A program made the translations under genes and the position numbers. From Nemertoderma westbladi (taxonomy: Eukaryota; Xenacoelomorpha; Nemertodermatida; Nemertodermatidae), in assembly GCA_032718475.1 (NCBI GenBank), contig JAUCBJ010007860.1:1-64000 (forward strand): a DNA stretch of 64,000 bases, written 5' to 3'. Positions 12,001 through 23,500 of the stretch are shown here, piece by piece. The number at the start of each line of letters is the position of its first letter. The first letter of the stretch is position 1. The notes beneath the pieces are model-generated. The model saw only the letters and a program-made list of their open reading frames with translations. It was not told the DNA's origin and ran no database searches.

Positions 12001-14630
12001 AAATGTAGATACGGGCGGAACTATAGGAACAAAATGTAGATACGGGTGGAACTATAGGAACAAAATGTAGATACGGGTGGAACTATAGGAACAAAATGTA
12101 GATACGGGCGGAACTATAATAACAGAATGTAGACACGGATGGAACTATAAGAACAAAATGTAGACACGGGTGGAACTATAGGAACAAAATGTAGATACGG
12201 GTGGAACTATAGGAACAAAATGTAGATACGGGCGGAACTATAGAAACAAAATGTAGATACGGGTGGAACTATAGGAACAAAATGTAGATACGGGTGGAAC
12301 TATAGGAACAAAATGTAGATATGGGTGGAACTATAGGAACAAAATGTAGATACGGGCGGAACTATAAGAACAAAATGTAGACACGGGTGGAACTATAAGA
12401 ACAAAATGTAGACACGGGTGGAACTAACTATAAGAACAAAATGTAGACACGGTTGGAACTATAAGAACAAAATGTAGCCACGGATGGAACTATAAGAACA
12501 AAATGTAGCCACGGGTGGAACTATAGGAACAAAATGTAGACACGGGTGGAACTATAAGAACAAAATGTAGATACGGGCGGAACTATAAGAACAAAATGTA
12601 GCCACGGGTGGAACTATAGGAACAAAATGTAGATACGGGTGGAACTATAGGAACAAAATGTAGATACGGGTGGAACTATAGGAACAAAATGTAGATACGG
12701 GCGGAACTATAATAACAGAATGTAGACACGGATGGAACTATAAGAACAAAGTGTAGACACGGGTGGAACTATAGGAACAAAATGTAAACACGGATGGAAC
12801 TATAAGAACAAAATGTAGACGCGGATGGAACTATAAGAACAAAATGTAGACACGGGTTGAACTATAGGAACAAAATGTAGATACGGGCGGAACTATAATA
12901 ACAGAATGTAGACACGGATGGAACTATAAGAACAAAATGTAGCCACGGGCGGAACTATAGGAACAAAATGTAGACACGGGTGGAACTATAACAACAAAAT
13001 GTAGCCACGGGTGGAACTATAGGAACAAAATGTAGACACGGGTGGAACTATAGGAACAAAATGTAGATACGGGCGGAACTATAATAACAGAATGTAGCCA
13101 CGGATGGAACTATAAGAACAAAATGTAGACACGGATGGAACTATAAGAACAAAATGTAGACACGGGTGGAACTATAGGAACAAAATGTAGATACGGGCGG
13201 AACTATAATAACAGAATGTAGACACGGATGGAACTATAAGAACAAAATGTAAACACGGATGGAACTATAAGAACAAAATGTAGCCACGGATGGAACTATA
13301 AGAACAAAATGTAGATACGGGTGGAACTATAAGAACAAAATGTAGCCACGGGTGGAACTATAAAAACAAAATGTAGACACGGGTGGAACTATAGGAACAA
13401 AATGTAGATACGGGTGGAACTATAAGAACAAAATGTAGACACGGTTGGAACTATAAGAACAAAATGTAGATACGGGCGGAACTATAATAACAGAATGTAG
13501 ACACGGATGGAACTATAAGAACAAAATGTAGACACGGGTGGAACTATAGGAACAAAATGTAGATACGGGCGGAACTATAATAACAGAATGTAGACACGGA
13601 TGGAACTATAAGAACAAAATGTAAACACGGATGGAACTATAAGAACAAAATGTAGACACGGATGGAACTATAAGAACAAAATGTAGACACGGGTGGAACT
13701 AGAAGACCAACATGTAGATACGGGTGGAACTATAGGAACAAAATGTAGACACGGGTGGAACTATAAGAACAAAATGTAGACACGGGTGGAACTATAGGAA
13801 CAAAATTTAGACACGGGTGGAACTATAGGAACAAAATGTAGACACGGGTGGAACTATAAGAACAAAATGTAGACACGGGTGGAACTATAGGAACAAAATG
13901 TAGACACGGGTGGAACTATAAGAACAAAATGTAGACACGGGTGGAACTATAGGAACAAAATGTAGACACGGGTGGAACTATAGGAACAAAATGTAGACAC
14001 GGGTGGAACTATAGGAACAAAATGTAGACACGGGTGGAACTATAGGAACAAAATGTAGATACGGGCGGAACTATAAGAACAAAATGTAGCCACGGATGGA
14101 ACTATAGGAACAAAATGTAGATACGGGCGGAACTATAATAACAGAATGTAGACACGGATGGAACTATAAGAACAAAATGTAAACACGGATGGAACTATAA
14201 GAACAAAATGTAGACACGGGTGGAACTATAGGAACAAAATGTAGACACGGGTGGAACTATAAGAACAAAATGTAGACACGGGTGGAACTATAAGAACAAA
14301 ATGTAGCCACGGATGGAACTATAAGAACAAAATGTAGACACGGGTGGAACTATAAGAACAAAATGTAGCCACGGGTGGAACTATAGGAACAAAATGTAGA
14401 CACGGGTGGAACTATAAGAACAAAATGTAGCCACGGATGGAACTATAAGAACAAAATGTAGAAACGGTTGGAACTATAAGAACAAAATGTAGCCACGGAT
14501 GGAACTATAAGAACAAAATGTAGACACGGGTGGAACTATAGGAACAAAATGTAGACACGGGTGGAACTATAGGAACAAAATGTAGATACGGGCGGAACTA
14601 TAAGAACAAAATGTAGATACGGGCGGAACT
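9006..14630. repeat. 31-bp minisatellite array, about 181 monomers
   Basis: Each monomer reads ACACGGGTGGAACTATAAG and then AACAAAATGTAG, 31 bp in total. Recurrent variants are ACGGATGG, ACGGTTGG and ATACGGGCGG at one site, and AGGAAC or AATAACAGAATG at another. The GGGCGG and AATAACAG variants are often linked. Higher-order structure exists: a five-monomer, 155-bp block repeats with starts at 9956, 10111, 10266 and 10421. Larger blocks are also copied (compare about 9310-9610 with 10480-10780). Monomers at the left edge are degenerate. 31 is not a multiple of three and stops occur in all frames, so it is non-coding. It ends 145 bp before the SAMHD1-like start codon. Confidence 0.97.
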
Positions 14631-14775
14631 CCAACCTTAAATGTATCCCTAATCTCCCACTTAGCTTCCCCAACGCACATTTGTAATAAAACTGAGTAAT
14701 TCTGAAACAATTTGCTCCAAATTATTGATTAATTTTATTCAAAATATAAAATAATATATTAATTTCAAAGAAAAT

Positions 14776-16200
14776 ATGGAATCTCAAGGAGATATTAACC
14801 TTTCTCCCAAAGTCTTTCAGGACAACGTACACGGACTCATCGAGCTCCATCCACTCCTGATCCGCTTCATCGACACGCCACAGTTCCAACGACTTCGGGA
14901 CATCAAGCAGCTCGGTGCTGTCTACTATGTCTTCCCAACAGCCTCACACAACCGATTCGAACATTCTCTCGGAGTCGCGCATCTCGCTAATATCGCACTC
15001 CTACAGTTACGTCAGGCACAGCCTGGACTTTCCATCTCCGACACTGACATACTCTGCGTCCAATTAGCCGGCCTCTGTCACGACCTAGGTCACGGCCCCT
15101 TCAGTCACACCTTCGATGTGGTCGTATCAAAACTTGCCAAAGCGAACTTTCTACCGAAAGAATTTGCAACATGGAGACACGAAGACTTCTCTTTGCTAAT
15201 GTTCGACCATCTCATAGAATCCAATAACTTATCCACTGAATTAGTAAAGTATGGGATAGGAGAAAAGGATCTAATCTTTGTTAAAGATTGTATTGTGGGT
15301 GTCCCCAGTCCTGGTTCAGACCGAATGAATGAAAAGTACTTCCTGTACCAGATAATCTCCAATAAAGCCACTGGAATAGATATGGATCGTTGCGATTACT
15401 TAGCTCGCGACTGCTTTCATTTAGGGATACAGAACAGTTTCGATCATAATCGTTTGATAAAGTTTACTCGAGTAATAAGAAACAGCGCAAAACAGCAGGT
15501 CTTAGCTTATCGTGATAAAGAATGGGACAACGTGAATGAGTTGTACAAAATGCTTGTTAGGCTGCATCGACGATGCTGTCCCTGTCAACATCCTGTTATA
15601 AAGAGCATTGAGTATATGATCACCGATATATTAATGTCCGCTAATCCGTATATAAAGTTACCCTCAGAAGTAGGTCAACCAATGATGACTATTGCACAGA
15701 CTATGGCCAATAAAAATATGACCATCTTTACTCATATAACAGATTCGATTTTGCGGCAAATTGAACTAAGTCAGGATTCTCTTTTGGTAAATTCAAAAAA
15801 TCTAATAAAAGACATTCGAAGTAGAAAATTATATTATTTCGTCGGAAAACATCTGCTAAACCTCGAAGATGTCAATAAAATATCGGATACAAAGAATAAT
15901 GTTAAGCAATATTTGTGTGACGTCACAGGACTAGATGAAAGTTTCTTCCTCGTTGATATGTACAAAGTGGATCTATACCGTAGAATAGATTCACACTTAG
16001 AAAGACTGCTTATGTACAACAAGACAAATGCAAACCTACTACAACCAATGAAATCTCTCAATTTCCTTGAAAAATCGTGGTCTAACATGTTTCCTACTAA
16101 AGATTGTGACACTTATATGAGAGTGTATTTGGTTAAAGACTATAACAAAGGCTATGATGCCAAAAAGGCTTTTGATAATTGGAGTCAACAGCACTCGTAA
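14776..16200 (+). CDS. SAMHD1-like HD-domain dNTP triphosphohydrolase, copy 1
   Basis: 474 codons, no intron. The family hydrolyses dNTPs to nucleoside plus triphosphate. An HD superfamily core spans residues 15 to about 330. Catalytic residues correspond to R60 and H63 (HNRFEHSLG), H102-D103 (LCHDLGHGPFSH) and D204 (GIDMDRCDYLARD). The IDTPQFQRLR segment (D33, Q38, R41) matches the GTP allosteric site of animal SAMHD1. The lysine of the usual VDKWDY motif is R205 here. The N-terminal SAM domain and most of the C-terminal tail are absent, so the protein is shorter than the roughly 600-residue vertebrate enzyme. The ATG is the first in frame and follows an AT-rich stretch with TATAAAATAATATA (14745-14758), too close to be a standard core promoter for this ATG. 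Compared with copy 2 it has a two-residue insertion (PC in RRCCPCQH) and an altered segment near residue 402. It is intact and probably functional. Confidence 0.92.
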   Translation: MESQGDINLSPKVFQDNVHGLIELHPLLIRFIDTPQFQRLRDIKQLGAVYYVFPTASHNRFEHSLGVAHLANIALLQLRQAQPGLSISDTDILCVQLAGLCHDLGHGPFSHTFDVVVSKLAKANFLPKEFATWRHEDFSLLMFDHLIESNNLSTELVKYGIGEKDLIFVKDCIVGVPSPGSDRMNEKYFLYQIISNKATGIDMDRCDYLARDCFHLGIQNSFDHNRLIKFTRVIRNSAKQQVLAYRDKEWDNVNELYKMLVRLHRRCCPCQHPVIKSIEYMITDILMSANPYIKLPSEVGQPMMTIAQTMANKNMTIFTHITDSILRQIELSQDSLLVNSKNLIKDIRSRKLYYFVGKHLLNLEDVNKISDTKNNVKQYLCDVTGLDESFFLVDMYKVDLYRRIDSHLERLLMYNKTNANLLQPMKSLNFLEKSWSNMFPTKDCDTYMRVYLVKDYNKGYDAKKAFDNWSQQHS

Positions 16201-16576
16201 GACTTGTAAATTTTTTGGTATAATTGTTACATAATTATTTAATAATATTTGATTATTTTATAATAATAATTTTAATTGCAACATTATATATACTTAGTGC
16301 CGTTTCTATGCGGCGAGTTGTTATATATCACAGTATATCTCTAGCAATATATCAAACATTACGGATGATGTAGTTAGCCAAGTACATAATTTAGACTTTA
16401 CAGCCCCAGACGAGTTACTTTGAAACATGACCTACTATAGTAGGTTATGACTAAAACATTAAATTATTTACAGTTGTCACAGCAACCTAATCAAACAAAT
16501 AAAATATTAGCCAACACCATCACTACTAATTTGAGAGATTCCACCAACATTTTACACATAATTTTTAATTACACAA
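16201..16576. other. 3' flank of SAMHD1-like copy 1
   Basis: AT-rich and without a gene. It matches 57140-57501, up to the point where the BEL element interrupts unit A. No strong AATAAA signal is seen right after the stop; AT-rich variants around 16240-16270 are the likely region for polyadenylation. Confidence 0.6.
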
Positions 16577-18503
16577 TAATTGAAGAGATACGCCTATTCC
16601 TACTATTGGAAGAGACGGTAACAATACCTGCAATATCTTACTGTAAAGTTTGTAAATCAAATCATAAATCCGACCTTCTCACCAAAACAGTAAACTCTAA
16701 GTAAGCGAATATATTGCAGTATTGATCTCTTATAACCGGTGAGGCAGAAAACAGTCTACGAGCAGACAAACTTCGATGAAACAAAATCCCGCGCAGCGAA
16801 TCCTAAAATCAGGCTGACTCACTGACGGACTAAGGGGCTCGTATACTTTGCCGCGGTGTGATTTATATGGTTGGGCAAAGGGACGCTAGCTAGGTACAGG
16901 CAGAGATTTGGAGATGTCTAACTAGCGGGCAAAGCACAGTACGGACAAAGTTAATTTTATATATTTCGAGGTGTAAATAATTTCTAACGCGCGTGTGTTG
17001 ATTCTGAACGGTCAAAACAGTTTTGCTCCTTCACATATATAATTACTGGGTACGGTGTGCATTTTACGAATATTCTAATTTTATAACTTGTAGGTCCAAT
17101 ACTCACGAATGATAAGGTTCCTTCCCCTCTTGCGTATTTCCAGGACTCAAATTCAGGCATAAGGTTAATACTACGCCCAGAATTCGGCAATTTTAGGTAC
17201 CAGGTCCCTGATACTAAGAAGAGATGTGTTAGTTTACTACTGTAGGCGTACAGGTACTAATAGCTATCCTGGCTCCTATCTAGAATTTTAGTCACCCAGG
17301 TAGTCCGGGTAACTTCCTATTAGGGCGTTGGCGGGGACACGGTAGATGTTAGTATATCCCTGATAGCCTCAATTTATTTGCGCCTAGTGTAAACTGCCCT
17401 ACCGCCCGAACGGTACAATCCCAATTCAGGTGAAAACACAGCAACCCCCCTAGCCTACAAGTTCTAATGCAATGGACACTGTTGTACTGCAAATAGTCGC
17501 ACGCGCACCTGTACTTAGCAAGAGTTAAGCGTACAGTTTGCTGCACCCTAACCAATGTGTATGCCTTGTACCGGTGTGCCTACGTCCTATCTGCGTACTA
17601 GTATCTGCCTGCGCTCTCCCTCCCGTAGGAATGTGAAGGTCTACTGTGGGTTTTCCTGAATCAAGACAGTACAGTCCCTATGATGTAATTTTGGGCTTAC
17701 AGCGTGTCACTACGTCTACCTTTTGATCTTTTGGTCTTATACTTAGGTAGCAAGGATCGAACGCTGTCTAACCTTTCAGGCGATGGGCGAATAACTCTAA
17801 ATGGTATTGCGGGTTGTCTCTCGTCTACATTCCCGTGATGTTCCCGTTCATTGCTGCGGCCCGATCTCTAGCCGGCCATCCTGTCCCTGAGTTTGTTCAC
17901 CGTAGTGAATTCATAGTAAAACAGATAGAAAAGCTGAGAGAATATTCTGACTTTATTACAGAAGACACAATTATAATACAATGTAATCTGAGAATAAACT
18001 AAGCACGACAGAGAGATTGATTGAATGATAGATAGAATGTATAAGAAGTTTGTGTAAGTATAATAACTAATGAACGAAATCGCACCTTTATATACTAAAT
18101 TTGTGCCGCAATCAATCGAGAAAATTCTCGATTGTTCTATAGATTCTAACAAGGTTTTAAAGATAGCTATTGGTCCAGCTAATATATAACTTACACGACA
18201 TTGGTTACAATCAAATAACTACAGCCTTATTGGTACAGACAAATGCAATTAATTTGTAGCGGTTAATTTAAATGAGTTGAAATTCTGCACAAAAAATAAT
18301 TCGTACTTACTCGGATTCGAACTCGATACCTACTACACATATAATTTCCAACGCTCTACCAACTGAGCTACTGAACCACTTGACCGATAGATGTACAATA
18401 GATAGAACCAATACTAATGAGAACTCAAAGCAATCTTTACAAAGTTAATTCGAATAAAATAAAATTTTGAAAATCCACGGCATTTAAGGAATATAATTCT
18501 ATA
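16577..18503 (-). repeat. 3' LTR of the BEL/Pao element (left copy)
   Basis: 1927 bp. By eye it differs from the right LTR by about three substitutions (near 16621, 18312 and 18487) and one 2-bp indel in a C run (near 17623). In the element's sense it starts TATAGAATT and ends TTCAATTA, not the usual TG...CA. The start is fixed by the adjacent purine tract and the 5-bp target duplication. Short frames inside it (for example 17868-18152 minus, 94 codons) have no recognisable family. Confidence 0.93.
18306..18380 (-). promoter_or_regulatory. tRNA-like pol III A and B boxes inside the LTR
   Basis: On the element's sense strand, TAGCTCAGTTGGTAGAGC (18354-18371) is a textbook A box/D-arm with a perfect GCTC/GAGC stem. 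GAGTTCGAATCC (18313-18324) is a textbook B box. The acceptor, anticodon and T stems do not pair, so this is not a normal tRNA gene. It sits about 125-195 nt from the sense start of the LTR. The right LTR carries the same at 36224-36298. Confidence 0.55.
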
Positions 18504-18510
18504 CCGCTCC
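18504..18510 (-). promoter_or_regulatory. Polypurine tract next to the 3' LTR
   Basis: Sense strand GGAGCGG lies immediately before the LTR start TATAG. Its position fits the plus-strand primer of reverse transcription. It is short for a polypurine tract. Confidence 0.5.
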
Positions 18511-19261
18511 ATGAAAACAGGATATTATCGTGCATAAAATATACGGTTTTCACCAATAATCAATCAAACTATAGAATACTTAGGGGCGTACTTACATATT
18601 TACAATTAAATTTCAAACAATACTTCCTTTCTACGTAATGATTCGATACAAAATAATTACAAATTCAAACCTTACGTATTTAAGGCTTTACTAAGTAAGT
18701 ACAATATAAATCTAAATTAAATTCACCAATATAAATCTATTGCATCTCAATATTGCATAAATTTAAACAATTACAAATACAAATAAATGAAAACAATAAG
18801 AAAGGCTCGCGAGTCTTCCATCTACTATTGCATCTCAAATATTGCATAAATTCAAGTAATTACAAATACTTGCGTACCTAAATGTAGATTGCATAAGTTT
18901 GGAATAATTACAAATGAGTCTTTCTGAGCACAAAATTTTCTAACTATAAAACTTTCTAAATACAAAATATAACACTTTACAAATGAAACTATAAGAAAGG
19001 CCCACGAGTCTTCCATCTACTCTTACTTTCTGTTTCACTGTAATACTGCTCATAAAATATAAATTGCATAATATTCGGAACAATATAAATTGCATAAGTT
19101 CGGAATAATATAAATTGCATAAGTTCGGAATAATCACAAATATAAAATATAAGTTTTACTAAATATAAGTTTTACAAAATATAAATTCTTATTTCTAAAT
19201 TTCATAAATTCGGAACAATACAAATTGCATAAGTTCGGAATAAGCACAAATATAAAATATA
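18511..19261 (-). other. AT-rich 3' non-coding region of the BEL element with short repeats
   Basis: Non-coding. It contains several imperfect copies of a 25-bp unit (TATAAATTGCATAAGTTCGG plus AATAA), clustered at 19058-19136 and 19200-19245. It also has two copies of the dispersed palindromic motif (18801-18819 and 18996-19014), each followed by ATCTACT. There is no long frame on either strand. Confidence 0.65.
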
Positions 19262-20345
19262 CGCTTGTGTCCTTCTGGGCTCCTCCCCGAGGCGCACCCA
19301 CGAGGCGGACACCTTTCCACCACCCCTGGGGCCAGTCCGACTGCTTGTTATTATCAGACCGGGCCGGAGGGTGGCCTGATGCTTCCCGGGTTCAATTTTC
19401 AATTCCCCGATCACACCAGCACAGCTCGTCGAACATGTAGCCAGATGGGCGGCTACTGTCAACTTACTGTGGCCTGACTGTACATTGAGCCAACTCAAAG
19501 TATAACAAAGAGTCAACCGGCAGGTGGACCAGTCGATAGCGATCGAGCACCAAGGTCGCCCTTGGGCCTAACCGACGGTCTTGTCCCACGTGGGCTTGCG
19601 CTACCCAACATGGAATTTTGACTCGTTTTCACCTGCCTCGCCGGCAGTATTTAAAAAACAATACTGTCTGTAGCTCAAAAGCTACTGAACAAGTAACCAC
19701 TTACCAGTCACTGTACACGTGTACTCAACAGATGTTCACGAAATCAAGTACACAAACGGTAAGCACAAAATCGAACACATACCATGCACACACAGAGACA
19801 TAATCGGAAAGACAAAATCGGGTCAAAATCAGAAGGGACAAATTGTATCGACAAATAAAGAGTCGAGAGTACCTTATTTTACCGACAGGGTAAAATAACT
19901 TTGTGTGCACAAAGTATGCTGGGGCGCAGTAAAATATGGTCCTACTAATACCAGCGGCGTCTTGTCCAACTGGCAAGGGTTCCCATACTTACTCGCAGTG
20001 GCCACACATACAATCACGTGTACTCACGTACCTACAGCAACAGAAAGCTCAAAGACCCAAACAAATCCCAAAGACCAATCAGCTGAACATGGAGACAATA
20101 ACATATAGTATCAAAAAAACGGAACAGCTGATGGCCAAAGGAACCCATCCAAGCCCCAAGCAAACTGCCACTGGTTGCTCACATACAAAACATAGTTCAC
20201 ACCACATGAACCACAAATCACGCCATGCCACCACCCCTACTGTGTACAGGACTGGCAGTACGGCAACATGCCGACTAGACGGTACCACGGCACCATGGCA
20301 ATTCATGGTTCGTTAGACACGAGGGCCTTCAGTGACTCCCTAGCA
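19262..20345 (-). other. GC-richer insert-like block in the BEL 3' region
   Basis: Base composition changes sharply from AT-rich flanks to about balanced. No frame exceeds 126 codons, and none belongs to a family I recognise. A 10-bp hairpin (TTATTTTACC with GGTAAAATAA) lies at 19874-19898. The block could be captured host DNA or a decayed extra gene. Confidence 0.4.
20079..20306 (-). CDS. Possible small hydrophobic protein (75 codons), uncertain
   Basis: Sense-strand frame beginning 229 bp after the second large frame's stop. The product is unusually hydrophobic, with a C-terminal stretch ISCSVFLILYVIVSMF that could be a membrane anchor and a more central Trp/Cys-rich segment. No family is recognised. 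A frame this short can arise by chance, and I list it only because of its place in the element and its membrane-like character. Confidence 0.2.
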   Translation of the reverse strand: MNCHGAVVPSSRHVAVLPVLYTVGVVAWRDLWFMWCELCFVCEQPVAVCLGLGWVPLAISCSVFLILYVIVSMFS

Positions 20346-20534
20346 CTATATTAGTGATTTAACGTGCCCCCAGACCCTCACGAGTCCACCGCCGCCTGTT
20401 AAAACCACCCCTATAGAGACCTCACCTCTTTGGGTAGTTTTACTAAATTTTCTAAATATAAAACATATAATTCAAAATAAATCACAAATCATAAGAAAGG
20501 CCCACGAGTCTTCCGTCCACCCTTGCCCTCCCTT

Positions 20535-23500
20535 TTATCGCTTAGTAGATCGAGCCCTGCCGCGTCCTCGAAAACTGCGCACAGGTGACTTTGCTCGCGA
20601 TATGGGACTAATGGGGCGAGTCACTGGTTTACTTGGGACGTTGAGAGACGGTGCGACTATTTCCTCGCAAATTCGTCTATTTGGCATCCCAAAACCTCGA
20701 CCGATTCCTCGTGACCGATCAGTTGTCGCTACAGTTGGTAGAATGTCTGGGAACGCGCGAGAAGTGGACGACGCAGACCCAAGAGTAGCTTGCGCCCCCT
20801 GTTGATCAGCTGGTGTATGTCCCGATCCTCCTACCGGTTCTCTTGGAAGTGATACCGTATCCCGAGTAACTCGAATAGTCGGCTCAACTCCCTTGCGTTC
20901 TTCTACATTAATAATTTTCTTCAATTGTTGGCCCACCTTCTGGACCCGTATGATCCTACCCTGTCCGTCCTCCCGAGGGTGACGTGCAGACGGCGCAACC
21001 GGAGTGGCTGGTATATTTGTCGCCTCTAGGACCTCTTCTTCCTCGAATACGCTCGCTTGTATACGTTTGTGGTAAAACGCAGCTCGGTACGCCCATGCGA
21101 CGGTTAACCAAGCTCCCTTGTTCCGCTTTTCAGTTCGGAAACGATCGAATTCACCATACGTAATCCGATTAACGACTTTCTGAAAATTCCACGTGTTTTT
21201 GTTATCCGGGTGAATTTGTAACAGATACTCGCGCACCACTCGGAATCCGCTGTCGTGGGGCAAAATATCAACAACCTCGATAAGTTCGTCATATTGGGGC
21301 ATAGCGGAGATATATCCTTCCGACATCATCGTCTGGGGATTTACCGCCCAAAATCCGAGATGCGCTCTCATCGGAAACCGTCTTCTTTGTGCCGATACAT
21401 GTTCGTCGGCTAAATCTTCCCACTCATCAAATAACTTCCTCACGAGTTTTACAGATTCGTGTTCATAAGGTATGTCTCTCAGTTGGCATTCAGATGCTCG
21501 ATGTCCCTTTATATTGCAGTAAGTACATTGAGCCATAAATCTCCAGCAAGTATAAAAGGTATGAGACCCTTGATCCCCACACCATCCACAGATTAGCTGA
21601 GTCGTAGTAATGTGCTTTCCACTGCACTTTGCCATATGATGTCCAGCGACGCCACATTTACTACACATCGTATTGGCAGGGTACCACACTCGTTCGTATA
21701 TAAGATCTCCAATCGGTCGAGCGCTTCCTCCCATACTATAATCATAATCATCTGGGTCTATGGGTTGGTAGGTTTCTGAAGGTTGTATACAAACTATAGC
21801 ATCTGTTGCTTCAAGTTGTCGAATCTCCGTCTGAGATTTCTTCGGGAGGTTCCTTTCTATCTCAAGAAGTTCCTCTAAAGGATCGTCGGCGATCGTAGTA
21901 GTTACTTCGAATTCATCACCAAGGTGACCGATAGGCGCGCGCGTCTGCCGTGATTCATCCGTAATTTCCACGATACGTTCTCCTTCATAGGGTAACAATG
22001 TAAACATAGATGGTCTTTCGATAAGAGATCCCGCACAGCGAAGATACACGTCTCGAAATATGCTAAATCCTGCTCGAGTAAAGGCATTACACTGAGCGTC
22101 GGAGTTGTAGAAGGGTTCAAGGAATCGTCTAAACACGTCGGTACGAATTCTCCCTTCCATGTAGAACGTATGATCTTCTCCGAGACAAAGTGGATGTCTT
22201 TTGAGAGTCCGAGACACAATGTCGGCGATTAGGCAAACATTCACTGACGACTCTATCGCTAAATAATATTGTAAGACCGCTCTTGGAGGTGACGTAATAG
22301 CCCAATACACGCATCCTCTCCATTTAAGCTGTGATTCAAACTCACTCATATCTGGAGTATCACCTTCTCCATAAGTTTCAATATACTTGTTTCTTTTACC
22401 TTCCTTATAATCCCAATTGAATAACAGGTAGGAAATGTATCCAGTTCCAGTCTTCTGAGTATTATACTCACGAAAATATCCCTGTTCTATAGACCACAGA
22501 ATAAGAGGTCGAGTGTCGACGTATGGTGTCGGTAGTCGGTCATCGCTGTCCGTCATGCCGGCGAAGTCGCTAATTAAATCCTCCCTTACTCCTGATCCAA
22601 CCTTTACAACAGTTTTATCTAAAATCATGTTTCTTACCATCTTCGGTAACATTCTAGCGTCAATATTACAAGCTTGGTCCATCTTCTTTACTATATCGGT
22701 GATAAGATGGTGTCGCTTTGTATTCGCTGGAGGTATCGGCATTCGTTTGTCGCTCCTCTGTCTACTGAAAACGTGCAGGACTCCGTCCGCCGCTCTAATC
22801 TGTATAGTCTTAGAAGTCAAACTCTGCTGATGACTGCCGCCCTCGTTATCGTAAAACATATAACCGTTTTCCTGAAACGATCTAAACGTCCTAGTCCATT
22901 CATCCAACAATTCTTCCGAAGGTTGCCAAATCTTCTCTATATCCTTATCCTCATCGAAACGAATAACCTTACCTCGCCAATCTGCGGCAATATCTGTATC
23001 CGACTCGAAGGTTCCGGTTCCAATCCATAAACGAATCGTCTTGGTTAGATATCCTTTTAGATTACTCGGAGCTATGTCGGCACCAGCTCTATCCAGTTCC
23101 TTAAAATCTTGGATATGAGGTGGAACGTTGTTCACGACCTTTTGAGTAATATGTCTACGTAAATCATATATCTTACTCATATCGCTGAAAACAACTGCAG
23201 GAAGAAACTCCAAGTTTGAAATGATTTCTGGATGATCCACGATGGGTATTTCGTACGTCGTATCCTGTCGGACTGGTATACTAATAGGGAAATTGAGTGT
23301 CGTACTCAATGGTTTCGTAGCTGAAGTACTATACGGTTGCATTTCTCTTGGCCTCTCCGGGGATGCAATCTGTAGTCTCTGAATAACGTTTTGAGCAAAG
23401 TTTATGCTCTCGAAAACTTCCGGTGTCATCTCCTTAGCTGAAGTTTGATCGTGTGACGTCCAATGGCAAGGTAGGCTCGCGAGTCTTCCACCCCATTCTT

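Noticed and set aside
9006-14630. CRISPR-like array
   Set aside because: The repeats are contiguous 31-bp monomers with no unique spacers and there are no cas genes; it is a eukaryotic minisatellite.
17868-18152. 94-codon frame in the LTR (also 35786-36070)
   Set aside because: It is preserved only because the LTRs are nearly identical; no recognisable features, AT-rich composition.
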